Assembly: GCA_021325365.1 (NCBI GenBank)
Contig: JAJPHF010000092.1
Location: forward strand, 5,413-69,412
Length of the DNA stretch: 64,000 bases
From: Pseudomonadota bacterium
GTDB lineage: Bacteria; Chloroflexota; UBA6077; JAJPHF01
Direction: 5' to 3'
Position 1 is the stretch's first letter, and the number at the start of each line of letters is the position of its first letter. Both the position numbers and the translations under genes were made by a program. Below the pieces are notes generated by a model. That model was not told where the DNA came from. It saw only the letters and a program-made list of their open reading frames with translations, and ran no database searches. This document shows, piece after piece, positions 33,683 to 42,206 of the stretch.

Positions 33683-35067
33683 GCCCGAGTGCGCCCCCGG
33701 TCGTCGCGATCCGCAACGTCACCGCCCTCGTCGGCGAGGACTTCACACCGCGGGTAGTGGACCTCGCGCTGGGCGACGGTCGGATCACGGGGATCGCGCC
33801 GGCGGGGCAGGGCGAGGCCGCGGACGGTGCCGGCGCTGGCGGCGCGGCGCTCGACGGCCGCGGCCTGCTGGCCGTGCCCGGCTTCGCCGACGTCCATGAC
33901 CACTTCCGCTTCCTGACGCCCGGCCTGCCGATCGGCGAGGGCCTGAAGCTCGACGAGTACCTGCGGGTGATGTGGCAGACCGGCCAGGCGATGGGGCCGA
34001 CTGAGTATCGCCTGGGCGCCCGCCTGACGGCGCTCCAGCGGCTGAAGATGGGCATGACGACCGTCGTGGACCACTGCTACACCTTCCACGCGCCCGGTCT
34101 CGACGAGGCGTCGCTGGAGGGCTACGCCGAGTGCGGCGTGCGCTGGCTGTACGCCCGCGGCATCATGACGCGGCCCTACGAGCCGGTGTGCGAGACCTGG
34201 GACGCGGCGGCCGCGCGGATGCGCGCGCTGGTCGAGGACGGCCGCGTGCCCGCCGACCGCTTCTTCGTGGCGCCGGTCAGCATCCGCCAGACCCACCCCG
34301 ACGAGTACCGCCGCGCGCGCGACCTGGCCGACGCGCTGGGCTGCGGCCTGTACACGCACGTCTCCGAGACGGCGGCCGAGCAGGAGGTGTGGCAGCGCGA
34401 GTGCGGCGCCACGCCGATCCGCGCGCTCGACCAGCTAGGGTTCCTCACGCCGCGGACGGTGCTCGTCCACTGCGTCATCCTCGACGACGGCGAGATCGCG
34501 CTGCTGCGCGAGCGGGGCTGCCACGTCGTCCACTGCCCGACGAACCACATGAAGCTCGCCAAGGGCTTCACGCGCGTGCCCGATCTCTTGCGCGCGGGCG
34601 TGAACGTGTGCATCGGCCTTGACGGGTCGAGCGACATGCTGGTCGAGATGCGCAGCGAGCTAGGGATGCACGCCGCCCACCGCCTCGACCCGACCGCCGT
34701 GTCGAAGCTCGACGCGCTGCGCATGGCGACGATCAACGGCGCCCGCGCCCTCGGGCTCGGCGAGACGACGGGCCTCATCGCGCCGGGGCGCGCGGCCGAC
34801 CTGGTGCTGATCGACCTGCGCTCGCTGCTGCAGACGCCCGTCGTGGACCCGGTCTACGCGCTCGTCTACGCCACGCACGCCGGCCTGATCCGCCACGTGC
34901 TGGTCGACGGACGGCTGGTCGTCCGCGACGGGCGTTCGACGCTCGTGGACGAGGACGCGCTGCTCGAAGAAGCCGAGGCCATCGTGGCGGCCTACCTGCG
35001 CCGTATCGGCTTCGAGCCGGGGCCCTGGCTCGCGCCGGCCCCGGCCCACCTCGCGGGGAGCTACTGA
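33679..35067 (+). CDS. Metal-dependent amidohydrolase / deaminase
   Basis: 462 residues of the amidohydrolase superfamily (atrazine chlorohydrolase, guanine and S-adenosylhomocysteine deaminase branch). Metal ligands: H73 and H75 in PGFADVHDHFRF, H227 in GLYTHVSETAAEQEV, H264 in VLVHCVILDD, D315 in CIGLDGSSDML. Beta-sandwich halves flank the barrel (N-terminal IRNVTALVGEDF, C-terminal GRAADLVLIDLRSLL). Substrates in this branch are amino-heterocycles or amidines. GTG 33679 overlaps the previous stop; grdE follows after 2 bases. A role in opening or deaminating a cyclic or guanidino compound before reductive cleavage is possible. Confidence 0.88.
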   Translation: MSPSAPPVVAIRNVTALVGEDFTPRVVDLALGDGRITGIAPAGQGEAADGAGAGGAALDGRGLLAVPGFADVHDHFRFLTPGLPIGEGLKLDEYLRVMWQTGQAMGPTEYRLGARLTALQRLKMGMTTVVDHCYTFHAPGLDEASLEGYAECGVRWLYARGIMTRPYEPVCETWDAAAARMRALVEDGRVPADRFFVAPVSIRQTHPDEYRRARDLADALGCGLYTHVSETAAEQEVWQRECGATPIRALDQLGFLTPRTVLVHCVILDDGEIALLRERGCHVVHCPTNHMKLAKGFTRVPDLLRAGVNVCIGLDGSSDMLVEMRSELGMHAAHRLDPTAVSKLDALRMATINGARALGLGETTGLIAPGRAADLVLIDLRSLLQTPVVDPVYALVYATHAGLIRHVLVDGRLVVRDGRSTLVDEDALLEEAEAIVAAYLRRIGFEPGPWLAPAPAHLAGSY

Positions 35068-35069
35068 CC

Positions 35070-36347
35070 ATGCTGACACGCACCACCCATCCGGTCCGCG
35101 AGGTCGCGGCGGGCGCCGCCGGCTACCGCGACGGCCGCCTGTCGCTCGACCTCGACGCGCTGACGGCGCTCGTGACCGACGATCCGCGCATCGCCGCGGC
35201 CCACCTCGCCGTCGTCCAGCCGGGCGAGCGCACGCGCGTGCTGAACGTGCTCGACGTGTTCGACGCGCGCAAGAAAGAGGACGGCCCGACCTATCCCGGC
35301 TTCGACGGTCCGCCGGTCGCCGCCGGGAGCGGTCGGACCCACGTGCTCGACGGCTTCCAGATCGTCGCCTCGGGCCTGCTGCCCACCGGCGAGGGCGGGC
35401 TGATGGTCGCCCGCCAGGCGTTCATCGACTACTGGGGCGAGGGCGCGCGCTGGAGCCCGTTCGCGGCGACACCGACACTGGCCGTCGACGTGCGCCTCGA
35501 TCCGGCGATCCAGGACAAGGCGGTGGCCGACGACGCCGTGCGCCGCGCGCTGATCCGCCTCTCGACGGCCATCGGCGCGCTGGCCGTGGACGCAGCCGAC
35601 GGCGCCGACGAGCAGGTTCCGGCCTCGTGGGAGCGCCCGTCGGCCGCGGCCGGCGGCCCGCCGCGCGTCGCCTACGTCTACCAGATCCAGTCGCAGGGCG
35701 CGCTGCTGGAGACGTTCCTCTACGGCGCCGACATCGCCTTCATGTACCCGACGCTGATCGAGGCCGCGGAATTGCTCGACGGGGCGATGGTCTCGGGCAA
35801 CCACGGCCTGCAGACGAACCCGACGGTCCACCACACCAGCAACCCGGTCCTGCGGCGGCTGCTGGCGGAGGAGCGCGCCGGGCGCCTGACTCTCTTGCCC
35901 GTCGTGCTGATGGAGGGCCATCACAAGTCCACGCCCGCCAAGCAGCGCTCGGCGGCCCACGCGGTGCAGCTCCTGCGCGCGCTGCGGGCCGAGGGCGCCG
36001 TGTTCACCCAGGAGGGCGGCGGCATGTCGATCGTCGACCAGATGCTGACGATCGAGGGCGCCACCGCGGCCGGCATCCGCTGCGTGGGCATCACCTACGA
36101 GATGGCCGGCGAGCAAGGCGCCGACACGCCGCTGATCTACTACTCGTCGGCCGCGCGCCACCTGGTGTCCACGGGCAACCGCGAGGAGCGCGTGACGGTG
36201 GACGCCGCCGAGCGCGTCGTCGGCCTGGACACCGGGGAATCCACCTTCGGTGCCAATCTGGGCGGGCCGCTGACCGTGCCGCTGTACGCGCTCTACTGCT
36301 CGACCTCGCAGGTGGGCGGGACGCGCGTGCGCGCCGTGGCCGTGTAG
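35070..36347 (+). CDS. grdE: Glycine/sarcosine/betaine reductase component B alpha/beta-like protein (GrdE family)
   Basis: 425 residues, the length of GrdE/GrdG/GrdI proproteins. Family blocks: GSGRTHVLDGFQIVASG, RVAYVYQIQSQGALLETFLY, GADIAFMYPTLIEAAELLDG, AMVSGNHGLQTNPTVHHTSN, RSAAHAVQLLRALRAEGAVF, TQEGGG and GVGITYE-like IRCVGITYEMAGEQG. In clostridial GrdE a Cys near position 242 is cleaved to a pyruvoyl group that binds the amine. From memory of those sequences it lies in a VSGNC motif. Here that place is VSGNH (H245), and the whole protein has only two Cys, both C-terminal. It may therefore not be processed. grdB follows after 9 bases. Confidence 0.85.
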   Translation: MLTRTTHPVREVAAGAAGYRDGRLSLDLDALTALVTDDPRIAAAHLAVVQPGERTRVLNVLDVFDARKKEDGPTYPGFDGPPVAAGSGRTHVLDGFQIVASGLLPTGEGGLMVARQAFIDYWGEGARWSPFAATPTLAVDVRLDPAIQDKAVADDAVRRALIRLSTAIGALAVDAADGADEQVPASWERPSAAAGGPPRVAYVYQIQSQGALLETFLYGADIAFMYPTLIEAAELLDGAMVSGNHGLQTNPTVHHTSNPVLRRLLAEERAGRLTLLPVVLMEGHHKSTPAKQRSAAHAVQLLRALRAEGAVFTQEGGGMSIVDQMLTIEGATAAGIRCVGITYEMAGEQGADTPLIYYSSAARHLVSTGNREERVTVDAAERVVGLDTGESTFGANLGGPLTVPLYALYCSTSQVGGTRVRAVAV

Positions 36348-36356
36348 GAGCAAGGT

Positions 36357-37655
36357 ATGAAGATCGTTCACTACCTCAATCAGTTCTTCGCCGGCATCGG
36401 TGGCGAGGAGAAGGCCGACGTCGGCCTCGAGGCGCGCGCCGAGGCCATCGGCCCCGCCCGGCTGCTGGCGCAGAAGCTAGGCGGCGCGTCGGTGGTCACC
36501 GTGATCTGCGGCGACAACTACGCCGCCGAGCACCTGGACGCCGTGACCGACGAGCTGGCGCGGCTGGTGGCCGCCGAGCAGCCGGACGCCGTGGTGCTCG
36601 GCCCGGCCTTCAACGCGGGACGCTACGGGCTGGTGTGCGCGGCGCTGGCGGCGGAGCTTCCCGCGCGGACGGGCGTGCCGGCGATCACCGGCCTGTACGA
36701 GGAGAACGCCGCGCTGGAGCTGTACCGCAGCCGCGCGCTGATCGCGCGCACGGGCAAGTCGGCGGCGAACATGGCGGCGGCGATGGAGACGATCGCGCGG
36801 CTCGTGCCGCGCCTGGCGGCCGGCGAGTGCATCGAGGACCCGGCCGCCGCGGGGCTGTACGGGTCGGGCGGCCGCCGCAACCAGGTCGTCGAGCGTCCGG
36901 CCGCCGACCGCGCGGTGGACATGCTGCTGGGGCTGCTCGCCGGCGAGGAGGTCGGCACCGAGCTGGCGGTGCCGGAGTTCGAGCCGATCGCCCCGCCCGC
37001 GCCGGTGCCCAACCTCGGCCGGGCGAAGGTGGCGCTGGTCACCGAGGGCGGTCTGGTGCCGCACGACAACCCGGACGGCCTGACGACGGGCTGGTCGGAG
37101 CGCTGGGCGTCGTACCCGGTGGAGGAGCTGGTCGGCCACCCCGAGCGCTTCCAGGCCATCCACGGCGGTTACGACACGGAGCACGTCAACCGCTCGCCGT
37201 TCCGGCTGGTGCCGGCCGACGTGGTCCGCGAGATGGTGGCCGAGGGGCGGATCGGCGAGCTGCACGACCGCTACTACGTGACGGCGGGCATGGCAACGCC
37301 GGTGCGCAACGCCCGCGCGATGGGCGCGCAGATCGCGGACGAACTGAAACGCCAGGGGGTGGACGCGGTCATCCTCACCGCTACCTGAGGCTCCGGCACT
37401 CGCTGCGGGTCAGCGATGGCACAGGAGATCGAGCGGGCCGGCATCCCGACCGCGGTGTTCACCGCGCTGGACACGATCGCGCAGAGCGTCGGCTGCTACC
37501 GCATCGTCCGCGGGGCGGGCGTGCTGCACGTGACCGGCAACCCGGCGCTCACGCCGCCCCAGGAGCGCGCCTGGCGGCGGCGGCTCATCGAGCGGGCGCT
37601 GCAGGCGCTGCAAACGCCGGTGGAGCGTCCCGAGGTGTTCGCGGCGGGCGGCTGA
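36357..37655 (+). CDS. grdB: Glycine/sarcosine/betaine reductase selenoprotein B-like (GrdB family), UGA read as Sec
   Basis: 432 residues if TGA 37386-37388 is read as selenocysteine (residue 344); otherwise truncated at 343. Start KIVHYLNQFFAGIGGEEKAD is the GrdB/GrdF/GrdH hallmark, followed by VVTVICGDNYAAEH, VVLGPAFNAGRYGLVCAALA and GIPAITGLYEEN-like VPAITGLYEENAALELYRSR. After the UGA the frame continues GSGTRCGSAMAQEIERAGIP with no stop until TGA 37653, exactly as in GrdB (U-x-x-C-x-x-C-G...KEIERAGIP). The middle Cys is Gly347 here; C350 remains. ATG 36357 follows AGGAGCAAGGT. Catalyses reductive C-N cleavage with GrdE and GrdA in the known enzymes; the substrate here is unknown. Confidence 0.9.
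37397..37418 (+). promoter_or_regulatory. Candidate bacterial SECIS hairpin in grdB
   Basis: Starting 8 bases after the UGA: CGCTG (37401-37405), loop CGGGT, CAGCG (37411-37415), extended by U-A and two more pairs across a bulged C. The loop contains GGU and lies 18-22 bases past UGA, the placement SelB requires. Confidence 0.65.
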
Positions 37656-37760
37656 GCTAGTGAATCGTGGACGCTGCTGGCGAATGTTGCGCCCGCCTGA
37701 GACTGTCCGTGTCGGCGGCGCCGGGGCTGCGGCCTGCGGCGCTTGCAGTATTCCGCGCCA

Positions 37761-37799
37761 CAGGCCGCGGGCGGCCACGAGAGCCGCCCCTACGACACC
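37761..37799. repeat. Dispersed palindromic repeat after grdB
   Basis: GGCCGCGGGCGGCCACGAGA followed by GCCGCCCCTACGACACC; same family as 32350-32410. It occupies part of the 256-base gap between grdB and the permease gene. Confidence 0.55.
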
Positions 37800-37911
37800 C
37801 GTCTGTTCCCCGGCGGATTCGCCAGCAGTATCAATCGTACATGGCGCGGCGTGCTGGGCATGCCCAGCGCACCGCGCCATCGGCTAGGAGCAAGGTGGCG
37901 GGAGCCAGGGA

Positions 37912-39696
37912 ATGGCGTTAGCAAGAACGTTGCGGCGCGGCGCGGCGAGTGCGGCGCTCCACCGGCGGGGCGGGCCCGAGGGCGGCGCGGTGCTGCTGTC
38001 GCTGCCGGCCGTGCTGCTGCTGCTCGGCGCGCTCGTGGGGCCGCTGGCGATCCTCCTGGCCTACAGCGTCGGGCTGCTCGGCGACGACACGCCGCTCGGC
38101 CTCTCGCGGTACGCCGAGGTGCTGACCGACGGCTTCTACCTCGGCGTGCTCGGCTCGACGCTGCGGCTGGGCGCGCTGGTGACGGCCGCCACGCTCGCGC
38201 TCGGCTACCCGCTGGCGTGGGCGGTGGCGCAGGCGCGCGGCCGGCGCCGCACGCTGCTGCTGGCCATCGTGATCGCGCCGCTGCTCACCAATATCCTCGT
38301 GCGGACGCTCGGCTGGGTGGTCATCCTCGACGACAACGGCATCCTGAACGCCGCCCTGCGCGCCGTCTCGGGCGGCCATCTCAGCCAGCGCTTCCTGGGC
38401 ACCGACGTGGGCATCACGATCGCGCTCACGCACGTCTTCCTGCCGTTCATGGTGCTGCCGATGCTCACCACGCTTGAGCGCATCGCGCCGTCCCTGCGCG
38501 AGAGCGCCGCCGTCTACGGCGCCCATCCGGTCGTCGTCTTCTGGCGCGTGATCCTGCCGCTCAGCGTGCCCGGCATCCTCGCCGGCGCCACGCTCGTGTT
38601 CCTGCTGGCGACGGGCGCGCTACTCACGCCGCTCATCGTCGGCCAGGGCCGCGTCTGGGTGCTGCCCACGCTCATCTACGAGCAGATCCAGCTTGTCCAC
38701 TGGGGGCGCGCGGCGGCGCTGGCGGTGACGCTGTTCGGCGCCTCGCTGCTCGCCATCCTGCTCTCCCAGTGGCTCGGCCAGCGCCTGGCGGGCAGCTACG
38801 CGCGCGGCGCGCCCGGGGGCCTGGCGCGGGCCTGGGCGCAGGTTGGCGGCGAGCTAGGGGTGCGCCTCTGCGCCGCGCTGCGGGGCGCACCGACCTTCGC
38901 GCGCGGGCTGCGGCTGGCGGGGCAGGGCTTCGTCGCGCTCGTCCTGCTCTACCTGCTGTTCCCGCTCGGCGTGGTGATCAAGACCGCGTTCGACGCGAGC
39001 CCCGTGATCCAGGCCGGCTTCGGCGGCTTCACCCTGCGCTGGTTCGAGGCGCTGTTCGCCGACAGCCGCTATCTCGACGCCCTGCTGCTCTCGCTGCGCC
39101 TGGCGCTGCTCACGGCCGTCGTAGACCTGGCGCTCGGCATTCCGGCCGCCCACGCGCTCGTGCGGGGCAGCTTCCCCGGCCGCGGCCCGCTGCTGGCGTT
39201 CCTGCTGTCGCCGCTGCTGATCCCGCACATGGTGCTGGCGATCGGCCTGGTGCTCTACTTCCAGGCGCTCGGGGCCGGGCCGAGCTTCCTGCGGCTGCTC
39301 GTCGTCCACCTGGTCATCGCCCTGCCCTACGTCGTGCGCATCCTGGTGACGGCGTTCCAGAGCGTCGATCCCCGGCTCGAGGAGTCGGCGCACACGCTCG
39401 GCGCCAGCCGGCTCACCGTGCTGCGGCGCGTGACGCTCCCGCTGGTGAAGCCGGCGCTGTTCGCCGCCATGCTCTTCTCGTTCCTGGTCTCGTTCGACGA
39501 GGCGACGATTACCGTACTGGTGGCCGGCGCGGGCAACGTTACGCTGCCGGTGCGCATCTTCAGCCAGCTCACGCAGCAGTGGACGGCGGCCGTCGCGGCG
39601 CTCTCGACCATCTGGATCGCCTGGACGCTGCTGATGCTCGTGATCATCGAGCGGCTGGTGGGGCTAAGCGCCTTCGGCACGGAGCGGCAGGCATGA
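37912..39696 (+). CDS. Fused PotB-PotC type ABC permease
   Basis: 594 residues, twice the normal size: two polyamine-type (PotB and PotC) permease domains in one chain. First half: LSLPAVLLLLGALVGPLAIL, six segments and EAA loop LRESAAVYGAHPVVVFWRVI. Second half from about residue 335: LVLLYLLFPLGVVIKTAFDA, SPLLIPHMVLAIGLVLYFQA and EAA loop LEESAHTLGASRLTVLRRVT. ATG 37912 after AGCCAGGGA; the gap from grdB is 256 bases. The ATPase start overlaps its stop (ATGA). Imports polyamine-, betaine- or similar amine-type solutes; the position between grdB and grdA suggests it supplies the reductase substrate. Confidence 0.93.
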   Translation: MALARTLRRGAASAALHRRGGPEGGAVLLSLPAVLLLLGALVGPLAILLAYSVGLLGDDTPLGLSRYAEVLTDGFYLGVLGSTLRLGALVTAATLALGYPLAWAVAQARGRRRTLLLAIVIAPLLTNILVRTLGWVVILDDNGILNAALRAVSGGHLSQRFLGTDVGITIALTHVFLPFMVLPMLTTLERIAPSLRESAAVYGAHPVVVFWRVILPLSVPGILAGATLVFLLATGALLTPLIVGQGRVWVLPTLIYEQIQLVHWGRAAALAVTLFGASLLAILLSQWLGQRLAGSYARGAPGGLARAWAQVGGELGVRLCAALRGAPTFARGLRLAGQGFVALVLLYLLFPLGVVIKTAFDASPVIQAGFGGFTLRWFEALFADSRYLDALLLSLRLALLTAVVDLALGIPAAHALVRGSFPGRGPLLAFLLSPLLIPHMVLAIGLVLYFQALGAGPSFLRLLVVHLVIALPYVVRILVTAFQSVDPRLEESAHTLGASRLTVLRRVTLPLVKPALFAAMLFSFLVSFDEATITVLVAGAGNVTLPVRIFSQLTQQWTAAVAALSTIWIAWTLLMLVIIERLVGLSAFGTERQA

Positions 39697-40841
39697 GCAC
39701 GCTCACACTGCGCGGGCTGAGCAAGCGCTTCGCCGGGGCCGGGCCGGCGGCGGTCGACGGCGTCGACCTGACTATCCCGGAGGGGACGCTCGTCACCCTC
39801 CTGGGGCCCTCCGGCTGCGGCAAGACGACGCTCTTGCGGCTCATCACCGGCTTCCTGCAGCCCGACGCGGGCTCCATCCTGATCGGCGGCGAGGACGTCA
39901 CCCACCTGCCGCCGCACCGCCGCGACATCGGCATGGTCTACCAGAGCTACGCCCTGTGGCCGCACATGTCGGTCGCCGAGAACGTCGCGTTCGGCCTGGA
40001 GATGCGCGGCGTGGCGCGCGCCGAGCGGGCGCGGCGCGTCGCGGAGGCGCTGGCGCTCGTCGGGCTGGCGGAGTACGGCGACCGCGCGCCGACGCAGCTC
40101 TCGGGCGGGCAGCAGCAGCGAGTGGCGCTCGCCCGCGCGCTCGTCATCCGCCCGCGCGTGCTGCTCCTCGACGAGCCGCTGTCGAGCCTCGATGCGAACC
40201 TGCGCAAGGACCTACGCTTCCACATTCGGGAGCTGCAGCAGCAGCTTCGCGTGACCACCGTGTTCGTGACCCATGATCAGGAAGAGGCCCTCGCGGTGTC
40301 CGACCACGTCGTGCTGATGCGCGGCGGGCGGATCGTGCAGATGGGCTCGGGCGAGGAGCTGTATCGCCGTCCCGGCTCGGCCTTCGCGATGACCTTCATG
40401 GGCGACGCGAACATCTTGGACGGGATCGTGAGCGCGATCGACACGACGGGCGTGCGGCTCGCCACGCCGCTGGGCGAGCTGCGCTGCGAGCCGCCCGCGG
40501 CGGTGCTGCGCGCCCTCACGATTCAGGAGCGGGTGCGCGTCGGCATCCGGCCCGAGGACGTGGGGCTCGCGCCGCTGGACACGCCGCCCGCCGACGGCAA
40601 CGGGGCGGCGCCCGACGCGGCGCTGCGGGTGGTGGGCCGCGTGTGCAGCGCCACCTTCCTCGGCCCCTGGCAGCGATTCGAGGTCGAGGCGGGCGAGCCG
40701 AACACGCGCCTGCACGTGCGGCTGCCCACCGTCACCCCCGACAGCGCGGCGAACGGCCAGCGCCTGCAGCCTGGCGATGCCGTGGGGCTGCGGATCGCCC
40801 CGGGGGCGGTGGCGATCCTGCGGGAGATGCCAGGATCGTGA
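39693..40841 (+). CDS. PotA-type ABC transporter ATP-binding protein
   Basis: 382 residues. Walker A GPSGCGKTT at 38-46, Q-loop MVYQSYALWPHMSVAENVAF, signature LSGGQQQRVALARAL, Walker B LLLDEPLSSLD, switch His VFVTHDQEEAL. A C-terminal TOBE/regulatory domain (about 285-380) includes VRVGIRPEDVGLAPL and CSATFLGPWQRFEVEAG. Overlaps the permease stop by 4 bases. Energises the PotBC-like permease. Confidence 0.95.
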   Translation: MSTLTLRGLSKRFAGAGPAAVDGVDLTIPEGTLVTLLGPSGCGKTTLLRLITGFLQPDAGSILIGGEDVTHLPPHRRDIGMVYQSYALWPHMSVAENVAFGLEMRGVARAERARRVAEALALVGLAEYGDRAPTQLSGGQQQRVALARALVIRPRVLLLDEPLSSLDANLRKDLRFHIRELQQQLRVTTVFVTHDQEEALAVSDHVVLMRGGRIVQMGSGEELYRRPGSAFAMTFMGDANILDGIVSAIDTTGVRLATPLGELRCEPPAAVLRALTIQERVRVGIRPEDVGLAPLDTPPADGNGAAPDAALRVVGRVCSATFLGPWQRFEVEAGEPNTRLHVRLPTVTPDSAANGQRLQPGDAVGLRIAPGAVAILREMPGS

Positions 40842-40911
40842 CGTGTAATGGCTGCGGCACTCGGACCGGACGCCGGCCTGATGGAGATAGAGAAAATAGT
40901 CGGGTACACTC

Positions 40912-40966
40912 GCCGGCCTGAAGGCCGGACCCCAGCCAAGTCCGGTGGCCCGGCCTTCAGGCCGGC
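40912..40966. repeat. Large inverted repeat between the ATPase and binding-protein genes
   Basis: GCCGGCCTGAAGGCCGG (40912-40928) and its exact complement CCGGCCTTCAGGCCGGC (40950-40966) with a 21-base spacer; each arm is itself near-palindromic. Confidence 0.75.
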
Positions 40967-41058
40967 ATTGTGGGCCAATAATTCGGGTGGGACAGGGCAT
41001 TAGTTCTTGACGACGAGCGGCCAGGGCCGGCCCGCGGCCCGGAAAGGGAAGTCCCGCG

Positions 41059-42183
41059 ATGACCGTCCGAACCTATGGAGCGCGGCGCACGCTGCTGGCC
41101 GCGCTGGCGCTCCTCCTGACGGCGTGTGGCGGCGCCGCCAGCGCGCCGGCCCAGCCCACGCCGGCGGCTACCGCCGCCGGCCAGACCGGTGCCGACAGCG
41201 GCAACCCCTACACGGCGCTCTGCCCGCCCAGCAGCGCCCCCCGCAGCATGGTGCTGGCCATCTGGGGCGGGCCGCACGAGAGCATCATGAAGGAAGGGCT
41301 GGCGGGCTTCACGCAGCTCACGGGCATCCAGGTCGAGCTGACGCTCGACAGCGCGCGCGACCGGCTGACGAAGCTGAACGCCGAGAAGGGCAGCCCGAGC
41401 ATCGACGTGGCGATGGTCTCGATCGATTCGGTGCCGCGCCTGCTGGCCACCGGCGTCGTGATGCCGGCCGCGACCGACGTGCCGAACGTCGCGGACATGG
41501 CGCCGGTGGCGCGCGTGGACGGCGGCTATGGGATCAGCCTGCTGCAAGAGGGCATTGGCTACAATCCTCAGTACGTCACGACCCCGCCGACGTCGTGGAG
41601 CGACCTGCTGAAGCCCGAGTGGGCCGGGCACCTGGCGTGGCCCAGCATGCCCAACGCCACCTCGCTCGCCGTGCTGACGATGATCGCCAAGGCGAACGGC
41701 GGCTCGGAGGCGAACTTCCAGCCGGGCATCGACGCCGTCGCGCGCATCGCGCCGGGCGTGAAGACGTTTTACGCGCAGGAGCCGCAGATCGAGCCGCAGT
41801 ATCAGAGCGGCGACGTCTGGATCGCGCCGGCCATCGCGGGGTTGGTGCAGTCAATGAAGGAGAAGGGCGGCCCGGTCGCGGTGAGCATCCCGAAGGAGGG
41901 CGGCCCGATCCTGATGAACGTGGCGACCATCCCGGTCGGGGTGAAGAACCTTGGCTGCTCGAAGGCGCTGGTCGGCTGGCTGCTCTCCGAGGCCGTCCAG
42001 CGCCCCTACGCGGAGCAGTTGTTCTACGGCCCGGCCAACCACGCGGTCACGCTGCCGCCCGACGTGAAGCAGCGCGTGTACCCGCAGGACGAGGCGTCGG
42101 CCGTGACGATCGATTGGAAGACGATCAGCGAGAAGCAGTCGGACATCCTCGACCAGTGGAACCGTCAGGTAGTCGGCCGCTAA
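41059..42183 (+). CDS. PotD-type ABC solute-binding lipoprotein
   Basis: 374 residues. Lipoprotein signal ending LALLLTACGG, short linker, then a spermidine/putrescine/iron-type binding fold: MVLAIWGGPHESIMKEGLAG, TQLTGIQVELTLDSARDRLT, ALEGAVMP-like ATGVVMPAATDVPN, YNPQYVTTPPTSWSDLLKPE, NVATIPVGVKNLGCSKALVG. It is the cognate receptor of the fused permease and PotA-like ATPase. The start ATG 41059 follows AAAGGGAAG. The stop is 23 bases before grdA, so the binding protein and GrdA are almost certainly co-transcribed. Confidence 0.92.
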   Translation: MTVRTYGARRTLLAALALLLTACGGAASAPAQPTPAATAAGQTGADSGNPYTALCPPSSAPRSMVLAIWGGPHESIMKEGLAGFTQLTGIQVELTLDSARDRLTKLNAEKGSPSIDVAMVSIDSVPRLLATGVVMPAATDVPNVADMAPVARVDGGYGISLLQEGIGYNPQYVTTPPTSWSDLLKPEWAGHLAWPSMPNATSLAVLTMIAKANGGSEANFQPGIDAVARIAPGVKTFYAQEPQIEPQYQSGDVWIAPAIAGLVQSMKEKGGPVAVSIPKEGGPILMNVATIPVGVKNLGCSKALVGWLLSEAVQRPYAEQLFYGPANHAVTLPPDVKQRVYPQDEASAVTIDWKTISEKQSDILDQWNRQVVGR

Positions 42184-42206
42184 GGCGGCCCGGAAAGGAG
42201 GGAAGC

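Noticed and set aside
37416..37655. A separate 79-residue ORF after the grdB stop
   Set aside because: It is the continuation of grdB beyond UGA, with the conserved KEIERAGIP-like block.
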